Translations under genes and position numbers: made by a program
Shown: in pieces, positions 63,487 through 64,000 of the stretch
Layout: the number at the start of each line of letters is the position of its first letter
Position numbering within the stretch: the first letter of the stretch is position 1
Virus record (IMG/VR): IMGVR_UViG_3300050035_000086
Span: 28,953-92,952 of that record
Direction: 5' to 3' (one strand)
DNA: 64,000 bases
DNA from: a virus
The notes under the pieces: model-generated
Database searches by the model: none
Seen by the model: only the letters and a program-made list of their open reading frames with translations
What the model was told of the DNA's origin: nothing

Positions 63487-64000
63487 TCAGGCAGCTTCTA
63501 CGAACTTTCCTCCCTTCAAGGTGTAGAAGGTATCGGCCTTGATTTTCTTGCCGTCTACCTTGGTGGTTTTTGCTGTGAGGAGTTTGTATTCTCCGTTTAC
63601 GTACTTCCATTCCGCGAGGGTAAGATAGCACCCGAGAGCACCGGAAGCTTTTCCTTCAATGCCGGTATTGATCGCGAACCCGTTTTTGCCGGTGTTGGTG
63701 GCCGCGCTTCGGTCGCCGGTGTTGGTGGCTGCGCTTTGGTCGCCGGTGTTGGTGGCTGCGCTTTGGTATCCGGTGTTGGCGGCTGCGCTTTGGTCGCCGG
63801 TGTTGGTGGCTGCGCTTCGGTATCCGGTGTTGGTGGCTGCGCTTCGGTATCCGGTGTTGGTGGCTGCGCTTCGGTCGCCGGTGTTGGTGGCTGCGCTTTG
63901 GTTGCCGGTGTTGGCGGCTGCGCTTTGGTCGCCGGTGTTGGTGGCTGCGCTTCGGTATCCGGTGTTGGTGGCTGCGCTTTGGTCGCTGGTGTTGGTGGCT
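63487..64000 (-). CDS. nonapeptide-repeat protein, C-terminal part (5' end outside window)
   Basis: Frame open from the stop at 63487 to the window edge. The visible N-terminal part is about eleven copies of a 9-residue unit NTG[DYN][QR]SAAT; the end is a conserved non-repeat tail (GIEGKASGALGCYLTLAEWK, TTKVDGKKIKADTFYTLKGG). Such repeats in phage proteins are expected to stack as a beta helix. Function unknown; the gene is transcribed early with the rest of this arm. Confidence 0.8.
   Translation of the reverse strand, partial: ATNTSDQSAATNTGYRSAATNTGDQSAAANTGNQSAATNTGDRSAATNTGYRSAATNTGYRSAATNTGDQSAAANTGYQSAATNTGDQSAATNTGDRSAATNTGKNGFAINTGIEGKASGALGCYLTLAEWKYVNGEYKLLTAKTTKVDGKKIKADTFYTLKGGKFVEAA
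63687..64000. repeat. 27-bp tandem repeat array
   Basis: About 11.5 units of 27 bp with period exactly nine codons. Units differ mainly at two codons (GAC/TAC/AAC and CAA/CGA), giving DQ, DR, YR, YQ or NQ variants, a sign of shuffling between units. There are no spacers, so it is not a CRISPR array. Confidence 0.95.

Noticed and set aside
63687-64000. Repeat array at the right end considered as a CRISPR
   Set aside because: Units are contiguous 27-mers without spacers and stay in one open reading frame; it is a coding repeat.
1-64000. tRNA or rRNA genes
   Set aside because: No cloverleaf with GTTC-type T-loop and matching acceptor stem was recognised by eye; a covariance-model scan would settle it.

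Overview
The window is an internal segment of a double-stranded DNA bacteriophage genome (GC near 50%, almost no non-coding DNA, strong AGGAG-type ribosome binding sites). A tyrosine integrase suggests a temperate or formerly temperate phage. Nothing in the sequence names the host. Both ends cut genes, so the genome continues on either side. Terminase, portal, major capsid protein and a recognisable repressor are not seen here.

Left arm (1-17.3 kb, + strand): part of the virion operon. After the tail end of a structural gene come a 1219-aa tail protein, a linker-rich structural protein, a tail fibre, a membrane-anchored coiled-coil protein, a GNAT-like protein and a run of internal-virion-type proteins (297, 548 and 1696 aa; the last carries an HEQTH zincin motif). 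The order and the absence of a tape-measure protein resemble podoviruses (T7 gp12-gp16 logic). A leftward two-gene island (Mom-like DNA modification protein plus a small membrane protein) with its own promoter, and a cupin gene, interrupt this arm. A rho-independent terminator at 17287-17320 closes it.

Right arm (17.3-64 kb, - strand): a long, tightly packed early/middle region with dozens of stop/start overlaps (ATGA, TAATG, TAGTG, GTGA). From right to left it holds small accessory proteins, integrase, a family A DNA polymerase with a zinc ribbon, a nucleotidyltransferase, a Tad2-like protein, an AAA+ clamp loader, RecT, SSB, RtcB, a UvrD-type helicase split into two distant genes, a PD-(D/E)XK nuclease, a DUF1376 replication protein, a primase-helicase, a DnaN-like clamp, a sigma factor, a MazG-like NTPase, endonuclease VII, a metallophosphoesterase, a DHH phosphoesterase and nucleotide-metabolism enzymes. 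Together these form a largely self-contained replisome and recombination set. At least six homing-type or HNH-type nucleases are scattered among them.

The most striking feature is not a gene. About 46 copies of a 15-bp imperfect palindrome (consensus GTCCAGATAATGGAC, 16 of them exact) are dispersed over the whole window in both orientations, inside genes, at stop/start junctions and at promoters. In genes the site forces the same short peptides (VQIMD, PDNG, PLSG, HYLD) into unrelated proteins. At several strong -10 boxes it covers the start site or the -35 region. It behaves like a genome-wide binding site, comparable in idea to the stoperators of L5-type mycobacteriophages but palindromic and with a different sequence. 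The protein that binds it is not identified.
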